This document shows, in pieces, positions 43,178 through 51,726 of a DNA stretch of 64,000 nucleotides. The DNA lies in the NCBI RefSeq assembly GCF_015354245.1, contig NZ_JADKYZ010000001.1:186001-250000 (forward strand). Direction: 5' to 3'. Below the pieces are notes generated by a model. That model was not told the origin of the DNA, did not search any database, and worked only from the letters and a program-made list of their open reading frames with translations. This DNA is from Diaphorobacter caeni (lineage in GTDB: Bacteria; Pseudomonadota; Gammaproteobacteria; Burkholderiales; Burkholderiaceae_C). The translations under genes were made by a program, and so were the position numbers. Every line of letters starts with the position of its first letter. Position 1 is the stretch's first letter.

Positions 43178-43624
43178 GTGATCACGGTATTGCAACGTGT
43201 GCGCGAGGCGCGTGTGGAAGTGGCTGGTGACGTCGTCGGCCAGATCGGACAGGGGCTGCTGGTGCTGTTGTGCGCCGAGCAGGGCGACACGGACAAGCTG
43301 GCGGACAAGCTGCTGGCAAAGATCCTGAAGCTGCGGATCTTCAGCGATGACGCCGGCAAGATGAACCGCAGCGTTCAGGACGTGGGGGGCGGTTTGCTGG
43401 TGGTGAGTCAGTTCACTCTGGCGGCCGATACCAAGGGAGGCAATCGTCCCAGTTTCACCGCCGCTGCCGCGCCGGACGAGGGGCGGCGTTTGTATGAGTA
43501 TTTCGTCTCGCAGGCCCGGGCCGTGCACCCCATGGTTCAAACCGGGCAGTTTGCGGCGGACATGCAAGTGCATCTGGTCAACGATGGTCCCGTCACCATT
43601 CCCATGACCATGCGCGAGGTTTGA
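43178..43624 (+). CDS. dtd: D-aminoacyl-tRNA deacylase
   Basis: Removes D-amino acids, such as D-tyrosine, from mischarged tRNA. The 148-residue protein shows the family start [14 protein letters not shown], the [17 protein letters not shown] catalytic segment and the Gly-cisPro motif in NDGPVTIPM. It starts with GTG 43178; AAGGA at 43166-43170 fixes this start. It begins 44 bases after the cation transporter gene and may share its transcript. Confidence 0.96.
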   Translation: MITVLQRVREARVEVAGDVVGQIGQGLLVLLCAEQGDTDKLADKLLAKILKLRIFSDDAGKMNRSVQDVGGGLLVVSQFTLAADTKGGNRPSFTAAAAPDEGRRLYEYFVSQARAVHPMVQTGQFAADMQVHLVNDGPVTIPMTMREV

Positions 43625-43698
43625 TTTTTAGGATTTTTGCAGCGAACCTGATCCGTTGGCATGGATGAGCTGCTGCTTGAAGGCCATTCCTTGCGGTC

Positions 43699-43729
43699 AA
43701 AAAAATGGCCCGGCAAACCATGCCGGGCC
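43699..43729 (-). terminator. Intrinsic terminator of protease gene 1
   Basis: GGCCCGGCA (43707-43715) pairs with TGCCGGGCC (43721-43729) around AACCA. A run of A to the left (43699-43705) gives the T-tract of the leftward transcript. It is 74 bases after the protease stop. Confidence 0.85.
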
Positions 43730-43802
43730 CAATTCCCCTAGAGTCACCCTGTCAAATCAATTCGGGCTCTTCGTTCTTCTTTTCAAATCCTGATTCCCAC
43801 TT

Positions 43803-45710
43803 TTATTGGCCTTGCCACACGTTGTACGACACGCCTTCGTACTGGAGTGCGGCGTAGGTGGCGATCACGAAGTCGCGTTCGCCGACGCTGGCGGAGTAGA
43901 AGTAGCGGCCAGTCTGCACGTTGCGGAAGCGGAAGACCTGCACGGTGTCGTTGGTGGATTCGGCCTTGGCGTACCAGGCCACGCCGTCGTAGCCGAAGGT
44001 GGCGCTGTCGGCTTGCATGGCGGCGCGTTCGCCATCGTTGATGGTGTAGACGTGCGAGTCGGTCTGGCGGTTGTAGAAGCGGTGCACTGCAACCATGCCT
44101 TCACCAGCCTGTGCGTAGGCCTGGAACACCACGTTTTCATATTGGTAGGCGCGGTAGTTGTTGATCACCAGATCGCGTTCGGCGACGTTGCTGGTGTAGA
44201 AGTGCGCGCCGGTCTGTGTGTTGTAGAAGCGGTAGACGGCGGTGCGGGCACCACCGGTCTGGGTGCCGGTCACTTCGGGGTAGAGCCATTGCTTGATGGC
44301 GGGGAAGATCTTGTCGAAGCGGGCGTAGTTGTTCACGCCGCCGGTGGCGGTGCAGGATGCGGTGCCGTTGGAGAGCACGCCGGTCAGCACGCCGTTCACG
44401 AACAGGCCGGAGCCACTGCTGCCGCCTTCGGTCATGCCCTTGGTCCATTGAACGCGGTAGAAGCTCTCGGTCATGGCGCTGGTGCCCATGCAGGTGTAGT
44501 AGCCCTTGCCGGGGGTGCAGGCCGAGGTGCCGATCACGTTGCCGAAGCTGATCTTCTGCATGTCGCCGCCGGGGTGGTGGATGCCGACGATGGCGGTGCC
44601 GTTGTTGAGCGCGGTGGTGTCCCAGCCGGCGAACACGGCGCCTGCGGGTGGGGTGTCGTTGAGCACCAGCAGAGTGGCGTCGGGGGTGCTCGATGTGTAG
44701 AGCAGCTTGGCGCCGTTCTTCAGCGTCTTGCTGGCCGAGGACAGCAGGCGGCTGTTGCAGCTGGGGGTGCGGTAGAACCAGAAGGTCTGCAGAGTCGAGG
44801 CTTCGGTCTGCGAGGCGATGCAGTGGTTGGCGGTCAGGAAGTAGGGCGTGCCGCTGCCGGTGCGGTCATTGAGCAGGGTGCCGGTGCAGAGGTAACCGCC
44901 TTCGGCTGTCACGTAGTGCATGCGGGCGACGGCGTCGCGCTGGCGGGAATATTCGTCAAAGCAGGTGGAGTCGAGCGTGCAGGCACCGGCGTTGTTGAGC
45001 TTGGTGCTGACGGCGGTTCCGTCGTCCACCAAGTTGAAGATGTTTTCATAGATGTGCAGCACGCTGGGCACCGACACCTGAACCTGGCTGGGAGCGAAGC
45101 CTGCGGGCAGTTCGATCTCGATCACGAGCTGGTCGCCGTCGACGGCGGGGGTCCACCAGGTGTTGGCTGCGGCCGAGGTGTCACCGGAGGCGGCGTTGTT
45201 CTGCAGCAGTTGCTGGATGCGCTGACCGGCGATTTCGAAGGCTTCGTCGCGGAACTCGGGCTCGTAGACGCGGACCAGTGCGTTGCCGGGCAGGGCGTCG
45301 ATCTGCAGACCGGCACGCATGCCGAAGGCATCGTTGGAGACGAAGTTCATGGCGGCGATCAGGCCGCCGCGTGGCGAGGGCTTCCAGTTCAGCAGCGCGC
45401 TGACGGCCTGCACCGATGCCGAGGCTTCGCTGGTGCGGGTGGCGCCGATCTTGATGAGGTCGTCACGGCTCGAGGCGGGTGCCGCCTTGGGGGTCACCCA
45501 TGCGCCCAGCTCCACCATCGTCGCGGCCACCGGTGCCACGGCCGAGCGCTTGAGGTTCACGAATTCCTCTGCCACCTCTGCGGGCTGCACACGGGCCGAC
45601 ATGCGGACTCCCTCGCCGTTCGCAGCGGCGGAACCGGCCATCACGAAGAGCATCGCTGCGACTGCGGCGGTCTTGGCGGCTTGGATCGATTGGTTGAGCA
45701 AGGGGGTCAT
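43803..45710 (-). CDS. Secreted trypsin-like protease with three DUF5648 repeats (protease 1)
   Basis: A 635-residue exported protease with signal AAVAAMLFVMAGSAAANG, an N-terminal propeptide-like region of about 210 residues, a trypsin-fold domain and three C-terminal repeats. Catalytic residues appear as His in FLTANHCI (about 295), Asp in TPDATLL (about 345) and Ser in GMTEGGSSGSG (about 430), in the style of Achromobacter/Lysobacter lysyl endopeptidase. DUF5648 repeats start near residues 491, 541 and 590, each with the pattern RFYN..T..H.YT....ER. It is paralogous to the next two genes. A terminator follows; its A/T-rich upstream region shares a 13-base motif with that of protease 3. Confidence 0.87.
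   Translation of the reverse strand: MTPLLNQSIQAAKTAAVAAMLFVMAGSAAANGEGVRMSARVQPAEVAEEFVNLKRSAVAPVAATMVELGAWVTPKAAPASSRDDLIKIGATRTSEASASVQAVSALLNWKPSPRGGLIAAMNFVSNDAFGMRAGLQIDALPGNALVRVYEPEFRDEAFEIAGQRIQQLLQNNAASGDTSAAANTWWTPAVDGDQLVIEIELPAGFAPSQVQVSVPSVLHIYENIFNLVDDGTAVSTKLNNAGACTLDSTCFDEYSRQRDAVARMHYVTAEGGYLCTGTLLNDRTGSGTPYFLTANHCIASQTEASTLQTFWFYRTPSCNSRLLSSASKTLKNGAKLLYTSSTPDATLLVLNDTPPAGAVFAGWDTTALNNGTAIVGIHHPGGDMQKISFGNVIGTSACTPGKGYYTCMGTSAMTESFYRVQWTKGMTEGGSSGSGLFVNGVLTGVLSNGTASCTATGGVNNYARFDKIFPAIKQWLYPEVTGTQTGGARTAVYRFYNTQTGAHFYTSNVAERDLVINNYRAYQYENVVFQAYAQAGEGMVAVHRFYNRQTDSHVYTINDGERAAMQADSATFGYDGVAWYAKAESTNDTVQVFRFRNVQTGRYFYSASVGERDFVIATYAALQYEGVSYNVWQGQ
43806..44240 (-). repeat. 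Three DUF5648-coding repeats in protease 1
   Basis: Protein residues about 491-540, 541-589 and 590-635 are tandem copies of roughly 48 residues with the core RFYN-x2-TG-x-HFYT. The last copy (VFRFRNVQTGRYFYS) is the most diverged. Such modules may bind cell surface or carbohydrate, but their function is unknown. Confidence 0.8.
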
Positions 45711-45802
45711 TGGGGGTCTCCGGGGAAGCGGAAATATCTAATGACTTAAATGTACCAATAGCTACAAACAATTTAATAAATGAAACATCAATATTGACCT
45801 TG

Positions 45803-45815
45803 GTTTGCAAATGTA
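45803..45815. promoter_or_regulatory. Shared protease promoter motif, copy 1
   Basis: GTTTGCAAATGTA, containing the palindrome TTTGCAAA, lies 93 bases upstream of the protease 1 start. The identical 13-mer, inverted, lies about 103 bases upstream of protease 3. Candidate binding site of a common regulator. Confidence 0.5.
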
Positions 45816-46054
45816 TTGATTCAATAGTTTTTGTTAATATCGATGAGGGCGGCTCGACGCCAGCGCAATGGCAGCGCTTTTCTTTGCTGATGAGGTTGTG
45901 CTTACTAAATCAACAAGAAAGCGTGTGCTTGCAAACAATCGCTTTGAAGGCCGGTTCAGCCGCGATGGCAGGGCGACAATCTGTTGCGTGCAGGGTGCAA
46001 TGTGTCGGCGCAGCGGGGTCGAGAGCGCCCGCGATCCGCGGTTTCACGCGCCGC

Positions 46055-46087
46055 AAAAGACAACAGCCCGGCGATGGCCGGGCTGTT
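46055..46087 (-). terminator. Intrinsic terminator of protease gene 2
   Basis: AACAGCCCGGC (46062-46072) pairs perfectly with GCCGGGCTGTT (46077-46087) around GATG. AAAA at 46055-46058 supplies a short T-run on the leftward transcript. It lies 36 bases after the protease 2 stop. Confidence 0.85.
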
Positions 46088-46122
46088 GGTGGGGAGGGAC
46101 GAGGCGGGGCGAGGACTCGCGC

Positions 46123-48114
46123 CTACTGCGAAGTCCACACGTGGTAGACGGGGCCTTCGTATTGGAAGTCCTTGTACTCCGAGATCACGAAGTCGCGCTC
46201 CGCCGCGTTGACCGTGTAGAAGTGCGCCCCGGTCCGCGTGTTGTAGAAGCGGAAGATCGGCGTGGAGCCGTTGCCCTCGGCCTTCTGTGCATACCAGACG
46301 GGGCCTTCGAGGCGGAAGGCGGGATAGGTCTGGACCACGAAATCACGCTCGTCGGCGTTGATGGTGTAGAAGTGCGCGCCGGTCTGCGAGTTGTAGAAGC
46401 GGTAGACCGCGTCCTTGCTGGGGCTTGCCTGACCATAGGCGTAGAAGGCCACGTTCTCGTACTGGTACTCGGGGTAGGTCTGGATCACGAAGTCCCGTTC
46501 GCCCGCGCTGATCGTGTAGAAATGCGCGCCCGACTTGATGTTGTAGAAGCGGTAGACGGCCGAGCGGGTGGACGCCGTGCTGCCCGTGCCTGCACCGGTG
46601 CCGGCGCCGCTCCCGGTTTCGGATCCTGTCTCGGGCGCTGCGGCCAGCCACTTCTTGAGCGCGGGGTAGACCACGTCGAAGCGCGCGTAGTTGGTATAGG
46701 CCTGATTAGCGAAGCACGAGCCCGTGCCGCTCGAGAGAATGCCCGTCAGCGCGCCGTTGAAGAACAGGCCGGAGCCGCTGCTGCCGCCCTCGGTCGTGCC
46801 GGTGCTCCATTTCACGCGGTAGTAGGTGCCGGACATCGAGGTCGCGCTGCTGCTCACGCAGCTCACATTGCCCGTGCCGGTGGGCGTGCAGGTCGTGGCG
46901 CCGTCGATTGCGCCCGAGCTGAGCTTGAGCAGATCGCCTCTCGGATGGTGCAGGCCGATGACGGCGGCGCTGCGGCTCATCGACGCGGCGTCCCAGCCCG
47001 CGAAGACGGCACCGGCGGGCGGCGTGTCGTTCAGGCGCAGCAGCGTGACGTCGGGCGACTCCGCGCTGTAGAGCAGCGTGGCGCCGTTCTTCAGAATCCG
47101 CGACGCGGGCGAGAGCGTGCTGGCGTTGCAGGTCGGCGAGCGGTAGAACCAGTAGGTCTGCAGGGTCGAGGCGACGGTCTGCGTCTCGATGCAGTGGTGG
47201 GCCGTCAGAAAGTAGGGCGTGGCGCTGCTGGTCGCGTCGTTGACCAGCGTGCCGGTGCAGGCGTAGGCGCCATCGGACTCGACGAAGACCATGCGGGCGA
47301 CGGCGTTGCGCTGGCTGACGAGGTCGCTGGAACAGGTGGCGTCCTGCTCGCAGAACGAGGCCTCGCCGATCTTGGCGATGCCTTGCTCGGCGGCGGCGTC
47401 GTGGTCGTCATCGTTGGCCACCGGGCGCGACAGCGCTTCAAAGAAGTGCAGCACGGATGGCACGGACAGCTGCACCGACGAGGTCAGCGTGCCGGGCGGC
47501 AGCTCGATCTCCAGCGTCAGTTCGTCGGCGTCGGAGCCGGGCGTCCACCAGGTGCGGGCGGCGTCCGAGGTATCACCGGCGAGGCGGTTGTTCTCAAGAA
47601 CCTGCAGCACGCGTTGACCGGCGATCTCGAAGGCGTCGTCGCGCGCGTTCTGCGAATACACGCGCAGCAGCGCGCTGCCGGGCAGCTTGTCGATCAGCAC
47701 GCCAAGCCGCATGCCGAGCGCACCGGAAGACTCAAAGCTCAGCGCGGCGATCTGGCCGCCACGCGCGGAGGTCTGCCATTGCAGCACGGCGCGCGTCTGC
47801 TCGGCATGGGTCGTCGCGGCACTGGCGCGCGGCGCGCCGATCTGGGTGACGCCCTCGCGCTTGACGCTGGCGGACTTGAGACCCGCCCATTCACCGAGCT
47901 GAATGACGGACGGCGCGACAGGCTGCGCCGATGCGCGCTTCAAACGCACGAACTCTTCGGGCGTGGTGTCGGGCTGCACCAGCGCATCCACGCGCAACAG
48001 GTTCGGCGCGACCTTCTGGGCCTGGGCGAAACCTGTGCTCAGGGTCGCCACGACGGCTCCAAAAGCCACGGCCCGGCCCACGGCACGGACGCCGTGCAGG
48101 AATTCGGTACGCAT
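46123..48114 (-). CDS. Secreted trypsin-like protease with three DUF5648 repeats (protease 2)
   Basis: A 663-residue exported protease with signal AVAFGAVVATLSTGFAQAQ, a propeptide-like region and trypsin-fold domain: His in FLTAHHCIETQ, Asp in SPDVTLLRL, Ser in GTTEGGSSGSG. A Gly/Ser/Thr linker (TGSGAGTGAGTGSTAS) joins it to three DUF5648 repeats at residues about 519-568, 569-618 and 619-663; the copies are more regular here than in protease 1. Cys pairs (FCEQDATC, TCTPTG) fit the disulfides of lysyl endopeptidases. It begins 96 bases after protease 3 with no terminator between, so the two may be cotranscribed. Confidence 0.87.
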   Translation of the reverse strand: MRTEFLHGVRAVGRAVAFGAVVATLSTGFAQAQKVAPNLLRVDALVQPDTTPEEFVRLKRASAQPVAPSVIQLGEWAGLKSASVKREGVTQIGAPRASAATTHAEQTRAVLQWQTSARGGQIAALSFESSGALGMRLGVLIDKLPGSALLRVYSQNARDDAFEIAGQRVLQVLENNRLAGDTSDAARTWWTPGSDADELTLEIELPPGTLTSSVQLSVPSVLHFFEALSRPVANDDDHDAAAEQGIAKIGEASFCEQDATCSSDLVSQRNAVARMVFVESDGAYACTGTLVNDATSSATPYFLTAHHCIETQTVASTLQTYWFYRSPTCNASTLSPASRILKNGATLLYSAESPDVTLLRLNDTPPAGAVFAGWDAASMSRSAAVIGLHHPRGDLLKLSSGAIDGATTCTPTGTGNVSCVSSSATSMSGTYYRVKWSTGTTEGGSSGSGLFFNGALTGILSSGTGSCFANQAYTNYARFDVVYPALKKWLAAAPETGSETGSGAGTGAGTGSTASTRSAVYRFYNIKSGAHFYTISAGERDFVIQTYPEYQYENVAFYAYGQASPSKDAVYRFYNSQTGAHFYTINADERDFVVQTYPAFRLEGPVWYAQKAEGNGSTPIFRFYNTRTGAHFYTVNAAERDFVISEYKDFQYEGPVYHVWTSQ
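46126..46560 (-). repeat. Three DUF5648-coding repeats in protease 2
   Basis: Tandem modules of about 50, 50 and 45 residues share AVYRFYN-x2-TGAHFYT-x4-ERDFV. The DNA copies are visibly similar, with a period of about 150 bases, consistent with internal duplication. Confidence 0.82.
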
Positions 48115-48210
48115 TGTCGTCTCCTCGCTTGTATTTTTTCAGTGGCCGCCGCTCCTCATTCGTCCGGCGGCCACGCCCTCGCACAGATCTTCGATCAGTG
48201 GCTCACCGGA

Positions 48211-49734
48211 TCAGGGGTTGAGCCACTGCTTGAGCTTGGCCTTGTAGGGCACGTCGAAGCGGCCGTAGTAGTCCGCTCCGTTGCGGACCTCGCACGACGC
48301 GGTGCCGCCGTAGAGCGAGCCCGTCACATAGCGCGACGATCCAATGGCGTAGAACAGGGCGGAGCCGCTGCTGCCGCCTTCGGTCGTGCCCTGCTGCCAG
48401 TTCACCGCGTAGAAGCCGTTGTTGCTGTCCGAGGAGTCGATGCAGGTGTCGTTGCTGCACTGGCCGAGGCCCTTGACCGTGCCGACGCTCATCTTCTGCA
48501 GATCACCGCTGGGATGGTGGACACCTGCAATTCCATTGCCGGTGGTGAGCGCGGAGCCGTAATACGAGCCCGCGTAGACGACGCCCGAGGGCGGAGCCTC
48601 GTTGAGCTGCAGGAACGAGGTGTCGGTGCTTGCGGTGGCGTAGAGCAGGGACGCGCCCTTGTTCAGGCGGCGCGTGTTGGTGGACACGGTGCCCGAGTTG
48701 CAGGCCGACGCGGTGTAGAACCAGTCCGTGATCAGCGAGGAGGCTTCCGCCTGGGTCGAAATGCAGTGGTTGGCCGTGAGGAAGTACGGCGTGCCGCTCG
48801 ACTTGGCGTCATTGATGAGCGTGCCGGTGCAGTAGTACGAGCCGGCACCGCTCACATAGATCATGCGCGCGACCGAGCGACCCTGCTGGAGGTAGTCGGA
48901 CTGGCACATCACGTCGATGTTGCAGCTCTCTGACGTGGCCTTTTCCAGAACGTTCTTCTCCATCTCTGCGGCGCTGAAGGCGAAGTGCGAGAGGGTGGGC
49001 ACGGCGATCTGCACCTGCGAAGCGTCGGCTGCGGCGGCGATCTCGACTTCGAGAATCGTTCTCGCGCCGCCGAATTCGGGGCTCCAGTAGGTGCGCGCGA
49101 CCTGGTCGTCGGCACCGCTGTTCCTGAGCTGTTCGGTCTGGGTCTGCAGTTCGGCGGCGGTGACTTCGACCGCCTCGCCACCCGCGGCGTCGTAGAAGCG
49201 CAGCACGGCCTTGGCGGGCAGCTGCTGCACCAGAACGCCCAGACGCACGCCTTGCGCGGTCGGGGAGTCGAACGCGATGGCGGCCACGCTCGCGCCGCTG
49301 TCGGTGGGCTTCCATGCGAGCAGCGCGCTGGTTGCGGCTACGCTCGCAGTCGCGGAGACCTCACGCTGCACGCCGATCTGGATGGGCGTGCCGGGCTTGG
49401 CGTCCACTGCGGCGGTCAGCGTGCTCGATTTGAGCGTGGATGAGGGTGCCGACAGAGCCACGTTCGCAATCGCCTGCGACGTCGCAGCGCCGCGCACGGT
49501 GGCGCTTGATTTGGCGGAGGCCTGCACGCTCTTGGTGGCGGTGTCGTAGGGCTCGATGCGTTCCGCAAGGTTGGGCTGCGCGGGTGTCGTTGTGCCGGTG
49601 CCCGACCCGGTATCGGTGCCCGTGCCGGACCCGCTGCCGCTGTCCGTGTTGCTGCTGCCACTGCCGCCGCCGCAACCGGCGATGACCAGCGCCACGCTGC
49701 CGGCCAGCCACCATGCTTTGGAATGTTTACTCAT
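48211..49734 (-). CDS. Lipoprotein trypsin-like protease without DUF5648 repeats (protease 3)
   Basis: A 507-residue paralogue of the two neighbours. Its signal ends in the lipobox VIAGC, so it should be lipid-anchored, followed by a Gly/Ser/Thr tether (SGSGTGTDTGSGTGTTTP). Catalytic residues: His in FLTANHCIST, Asp in STDTSFLQL, Ser in GTTEGGSSGSA. It ends right after the protease domain (KAKLKQWLNP), lacking repeats. ATG 49734 has AGGAG six bases upstream. It is the first gene of a likely two-gene unit with protease 2; the upstream region carries the shared motif. Confidence 0.86.
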   Translation of the reverse strand: MSKHSKAWWLAGSVALVIAGCGGGSGSSNTDSGSGSGTGTDTGSGTGTTTPAQPNLAERIEPYDTATKSVQASAKSSATVRGAATSQAIANVALSAPSSTLKSSTLTAAVDAKPGTPIQIGVQREVSATASVAATSALLAWKPTDSGASVAAIAFDSPTAQGVRLGVLVQQLPAKAVLRFYDAAGGEAVEVTAAELQTQTEQLRNSGADDQVARTYWSPEFGGARTILEVEIAAAADASQVQIAVPTLSHFAFSAAEMEKNVLEKATSESCNIDVMCQSDYLQQGRSVARMIYVSGAGSYYCTGTLINDAKSSGTPYFLTANHCISTQAEASSLITDWFYTASACNSGTVSTNTRRLNKGASLLYATASTDTSFLQLNEAPPSGVVYAGSYYGSALTTGNGIAGVHHPSGDLQKMSVGTVKGLGQCSNDTCIDSSDSNNGFYAVNWQQGTTEGGSSGSALFYAIGSSRYVTGSLYGGTASCEVRNGADYYGRFDVPYKAKLKQWLNP

Positions 49735-49836
49735 CACCTGCTCCTATTGAATCGCCCGATTATTCGCTGGGCACTCAATCGATTTATGCCAAGCCAAGCC
49801 CATTTGCGGATCAGGTGTGTAAAGTTGCCAGTCGCC

Positions 49837-49849
49837 TACATTTGCAAAC
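49837..49849. promoter_or_regulatory. Shared protease promoter motif, copy 2
   Basis: TACATTTGCAAAC is the exact reverse complement of the 13-mer at 45803-45815 and sits at nearly the same distance from the start codon of its gene. Confidence 0.5.
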
Positions 49850-50068
49850 AAAACCGCCGACTCCTACTCCCGGACATCGGACAAAGCAACAGGTCTCGCG
49901 AATGAACTTGTCAATCAAGTTGAACAGAACTCAGCATTTATCTCAAATGCAGTTCTGAATCAGGTACAGGCTCACCATCGATCACAGCAAATATGAGTGA
50001 ATCATATGGCAGAAAATCGCAAATATATGCGGTACATCACGGTGCAATGGTCATCTGATGCCGCTGCG

Positions 50069-50114
50069 CGACGACACAAGTCAAGACACAAAGGTGTCTC
50101 GATTTGTGTCGTCG
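50069..50114. terminator. Long hairpin downstream of ruvA
   Basis: Two 21-base arms (50069-50089 and 50094-50114) around an AAAG loop pair with only two non-Watson-Crick positions. It starts eight bases after the ruvA stop on the leftward transcript. No T-run follows, so it may act with Rho, protect the 3' end, or mark a repeat rather than be a standard terminator. Confidence 0.5.
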
Positions 50115-50121
50115 ACGAGGG

Positions 50122-50694
50122 TCACTTGGCGAGTGACTTGAGCGCCATCTTGATGCCGTCGCTCACGCCCACGTCCGCAGGCAGGGCCTTGAGGGCCGCG
50201 GCCGCCTCCTTGTCGTTGTAGCCAAGGGCCAGCAAGGCCTGGAGGATGTCGGCCTGCGCGTCGTTCACCGCATGGGCCTTGAGGCCGATGTCCGCGCCGA
50301 GCTTGCCCTTGAGCTCGAGCAGCAGGCGCTCTGCGGTCTTCTTGCCGATGCCGGGCACCTTCACGAGGCGGCCGGCTTCCTGCAGCGTAACGGCCTGCGC
50401 CAGATCTCCCACGCCCAGGCCCGAGAGGATCGACAGCGCGGTGCGCGGGCCGACGCCCGAAATCTTGATGAGCTCGCGGAAAGTCTGGCGTTCCTCGACC
50501 GATCCGAAGCCGTAGAGCAGCTGCGCATCCTCGCGCACGATGAACTGTGTGAGCAGCGCCACGCGCTCGCCGACGGCGGGCAGGTTGTAGAAGGTACTCA
50601 TGGGAACTTGCACCTCATAGCCCACTCCGTTGCAGTCCACCAGGACCTCGGGAGGGTTCTTTTCAAGCAGGGTGCCGGTCAATTTGCCTATCAT
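50122..50694 (-). CDS. ruvA: Holliday junction branch migration protein RuvA
   Basis: Binds four-way junctions and recruits the RuvB motor in recombination repair. The 190-residue protein starts [28 protein letters not shown]. Domain II carries helix-hairpin-helix motifs ([37 protein letters not shown]), and domain III ([22 protein letters not shown]) contacts RuvB. ATG 50694 is the family start; an upstream extension exists in frame. ruvB and ruvC are not in the window. Confidence 0.97.
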   Translation of the reverse strand: MIGKLTGTLLEKNPPEVLVDCNGVGYEVQVPMSTFYNLPAVGERVALLTQFIVREDAQLLYGFGSVEERQTFRELIKISGVGPRTALSILSGLGVGDLAQAVTLQEAGRLVKVPGIGKKTAERLLLELKGKLGADIGLKAHAVNDAQADILQALLALGYNDKEAAAALKALPADVGVSDGIKMALKSLAK

Positions 50695-50741
50695 TGCAAT
50701 CCTCAGCCGCACTTTGCGGCGCAATCAACCAAATTATCCGC

Positions 50742-51701
50742 GTGATTCAACGCCACACTTTCACCCCACACAACAATACCCGCCTCACCAACCTCTGTGG
50801 ACCGGCCGATGCGCACCTGCGCACCATCGAAGACGCATTGCAGGTCAAGATCGCTCATCGCCACGAGCAGTTCAAGGTGGACGGCACCAAGGCCAAGGCG
50901 ACGCAGGCCATGGAGCTGCTGCAGGCGCTCTATGAACTGGCGGACCGCCCCATCAAGGAAGAACAGCTGCAGCTCATGCTCGCGGGCGACAGCGACATGC
51001 TGGCCGAGGGCGAGGCGCAGAGCCAGATCCAGCTCACCACGCGCCGCGCCGACCTGCGCGCGCGCACGCCGACGCAGATCACCTATCTCGAGAACATCGC
51101 CAGTCACGACATCACCTTCGGCATCGGCCCCGCCGGTACCGGCAAGACCTATCTGGCCGTGGCCTGCGCCGTGGACGCGCTTGAGCGCAGCAACGTGCAG
51201 CGCATCGTGCTCACGCGCCCGGCCGTCGAGGCGGGCGAGCGCCTCGGTTTCCTCCCGGGCGATCTCACGCAGAAGGTCGATCCCTATCTGCGGCCGCTGT
51301 ACGACGCGCTCTACGAACTGATGGGCTTCGACAAGGTGCAGAAGGCCTTCGAGCGCAACCAGCTCGAGATCGCGCCGCTCGCCTTCATGCGCGGACGCAC
51401 GCTGAACAACGCGTTCGTGATCCTCGACGAGGCGCAGAACACCACGCCCGAGCAGATGAAGATGTTCCTCACCCGCATCGGCTTCGGCGCCAAGGCCGTG
51501 GTGACCGGCGACGTGAGCCAGATCGACCTGCCCAAGGGCGCGCCGAGCGGCCTGATCGACGCCGAGCGCGTGCTCAAGCGCGTCAAGGGCATTGCGGTCT
51601 CGCGCTTCACTTCGGCCGACGTGGTGCGTCACCCGCTGGTGGCGCGCATCGTCGATGCCTACGACGCGCAGGGCAAGACCCGCAGCGGCTCGCGTGCCTG
51701 A
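50742..51701 (+). CDS. ybeZ: PhoH-like ATPase (YbeZ)
   Basis: A 319-residue P-loop NTPase/helicase-like protein linked to ribosome and RNA metabolism with YbeY. Walker A GPAGTGKT, Walker B FVILDEAQN, and the PhoH motifs RPAVEAGERLGFLPGDL and VVTGDVSQIDLPKG are present. GTG 50742 (reading MIQRHTFTPHNNTRLTNLCG) is chosen since relatives begin at this point; the open frame extends upstream to a TTG overlapping the ruvA start. It is followed 25 bases later by ybeY. Confidence 0.94.
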   Translation: MIQRHTFTPHNNTRLTNLCGPADAHLRTIEDALQVKIAHRHEQFKVDGTKAKATQAMELLQALYELADRPIKEEQLQLMLAGDSDMLAEGEAQSQIQLTTRRADLRARTPTQITYLENIASHDITFGIGPAGTGKTYLAVACAVDALERSNVQRIVLTRPAVEAGERLGFLPGDLTQKVDPYLRPLYDALYELMGFDKVQKAFERNQLEIAPLAFMRGRTLNNAFVILDEAQNTTPEQMKMFLTRIGFGAKAVVTGDVSQIDLPKGAPSGLIDAERVLKRVKGIAVSRFTSADVVRHPLVARIVDAYDAQGKTRSGSRA

Positions 51702-51726
51702 GACGGCAGGAAAGACGGACATCACC

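Larger units (their letters stand above)
45711..46122. other. A/T-rich promoter region of protease 1
   Basis: About 410 bases between protease genes. The part 45720-45945 is strikingly A/T-rich against the high-GC surroundings and must hold the protease 1 promoter. It contains GTTTGCAAATGTA at 45803-45815 and TTGCAAACAA at 45929-45938. The right end holds the terminator of protease 2. No gene seen. Confidence 0.7.
49735..50121. other. Promoter region of protease 3 and 3' region of ruvA
   Basis: About 390 bases without a credible gene. The left half is A/T-rich and contains TACATTTGCAAAC at 49837-49849, the inverted copy of the motif upstream of protease 1. The right end holds a long hairpin at 50069-50114 next to the ruvA stop. 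Confidence 0.7.

Noticed and set aside
43806-45749. A 647-codon frame antisense to protease 1
   Set aside because: Shadow frame; no ribosome site or domain, while the other strand encodes a complete protease.
45868-48933. A 1021-codon open frame antisense to proteases 2 and 3
   Set aside because: It is the mirror of strongly coding high-GC genes; composition is Arg/Ala/Gly/Val-rich without domains, and the opposite strand has clear catalytic motifs.
49735-50121. Possible tRNA or riboswitch in the A/T-rich gap
   Set aside because: No cloverleaf or conserved T-loop sequence; only the simple long hairpin near ruvA.
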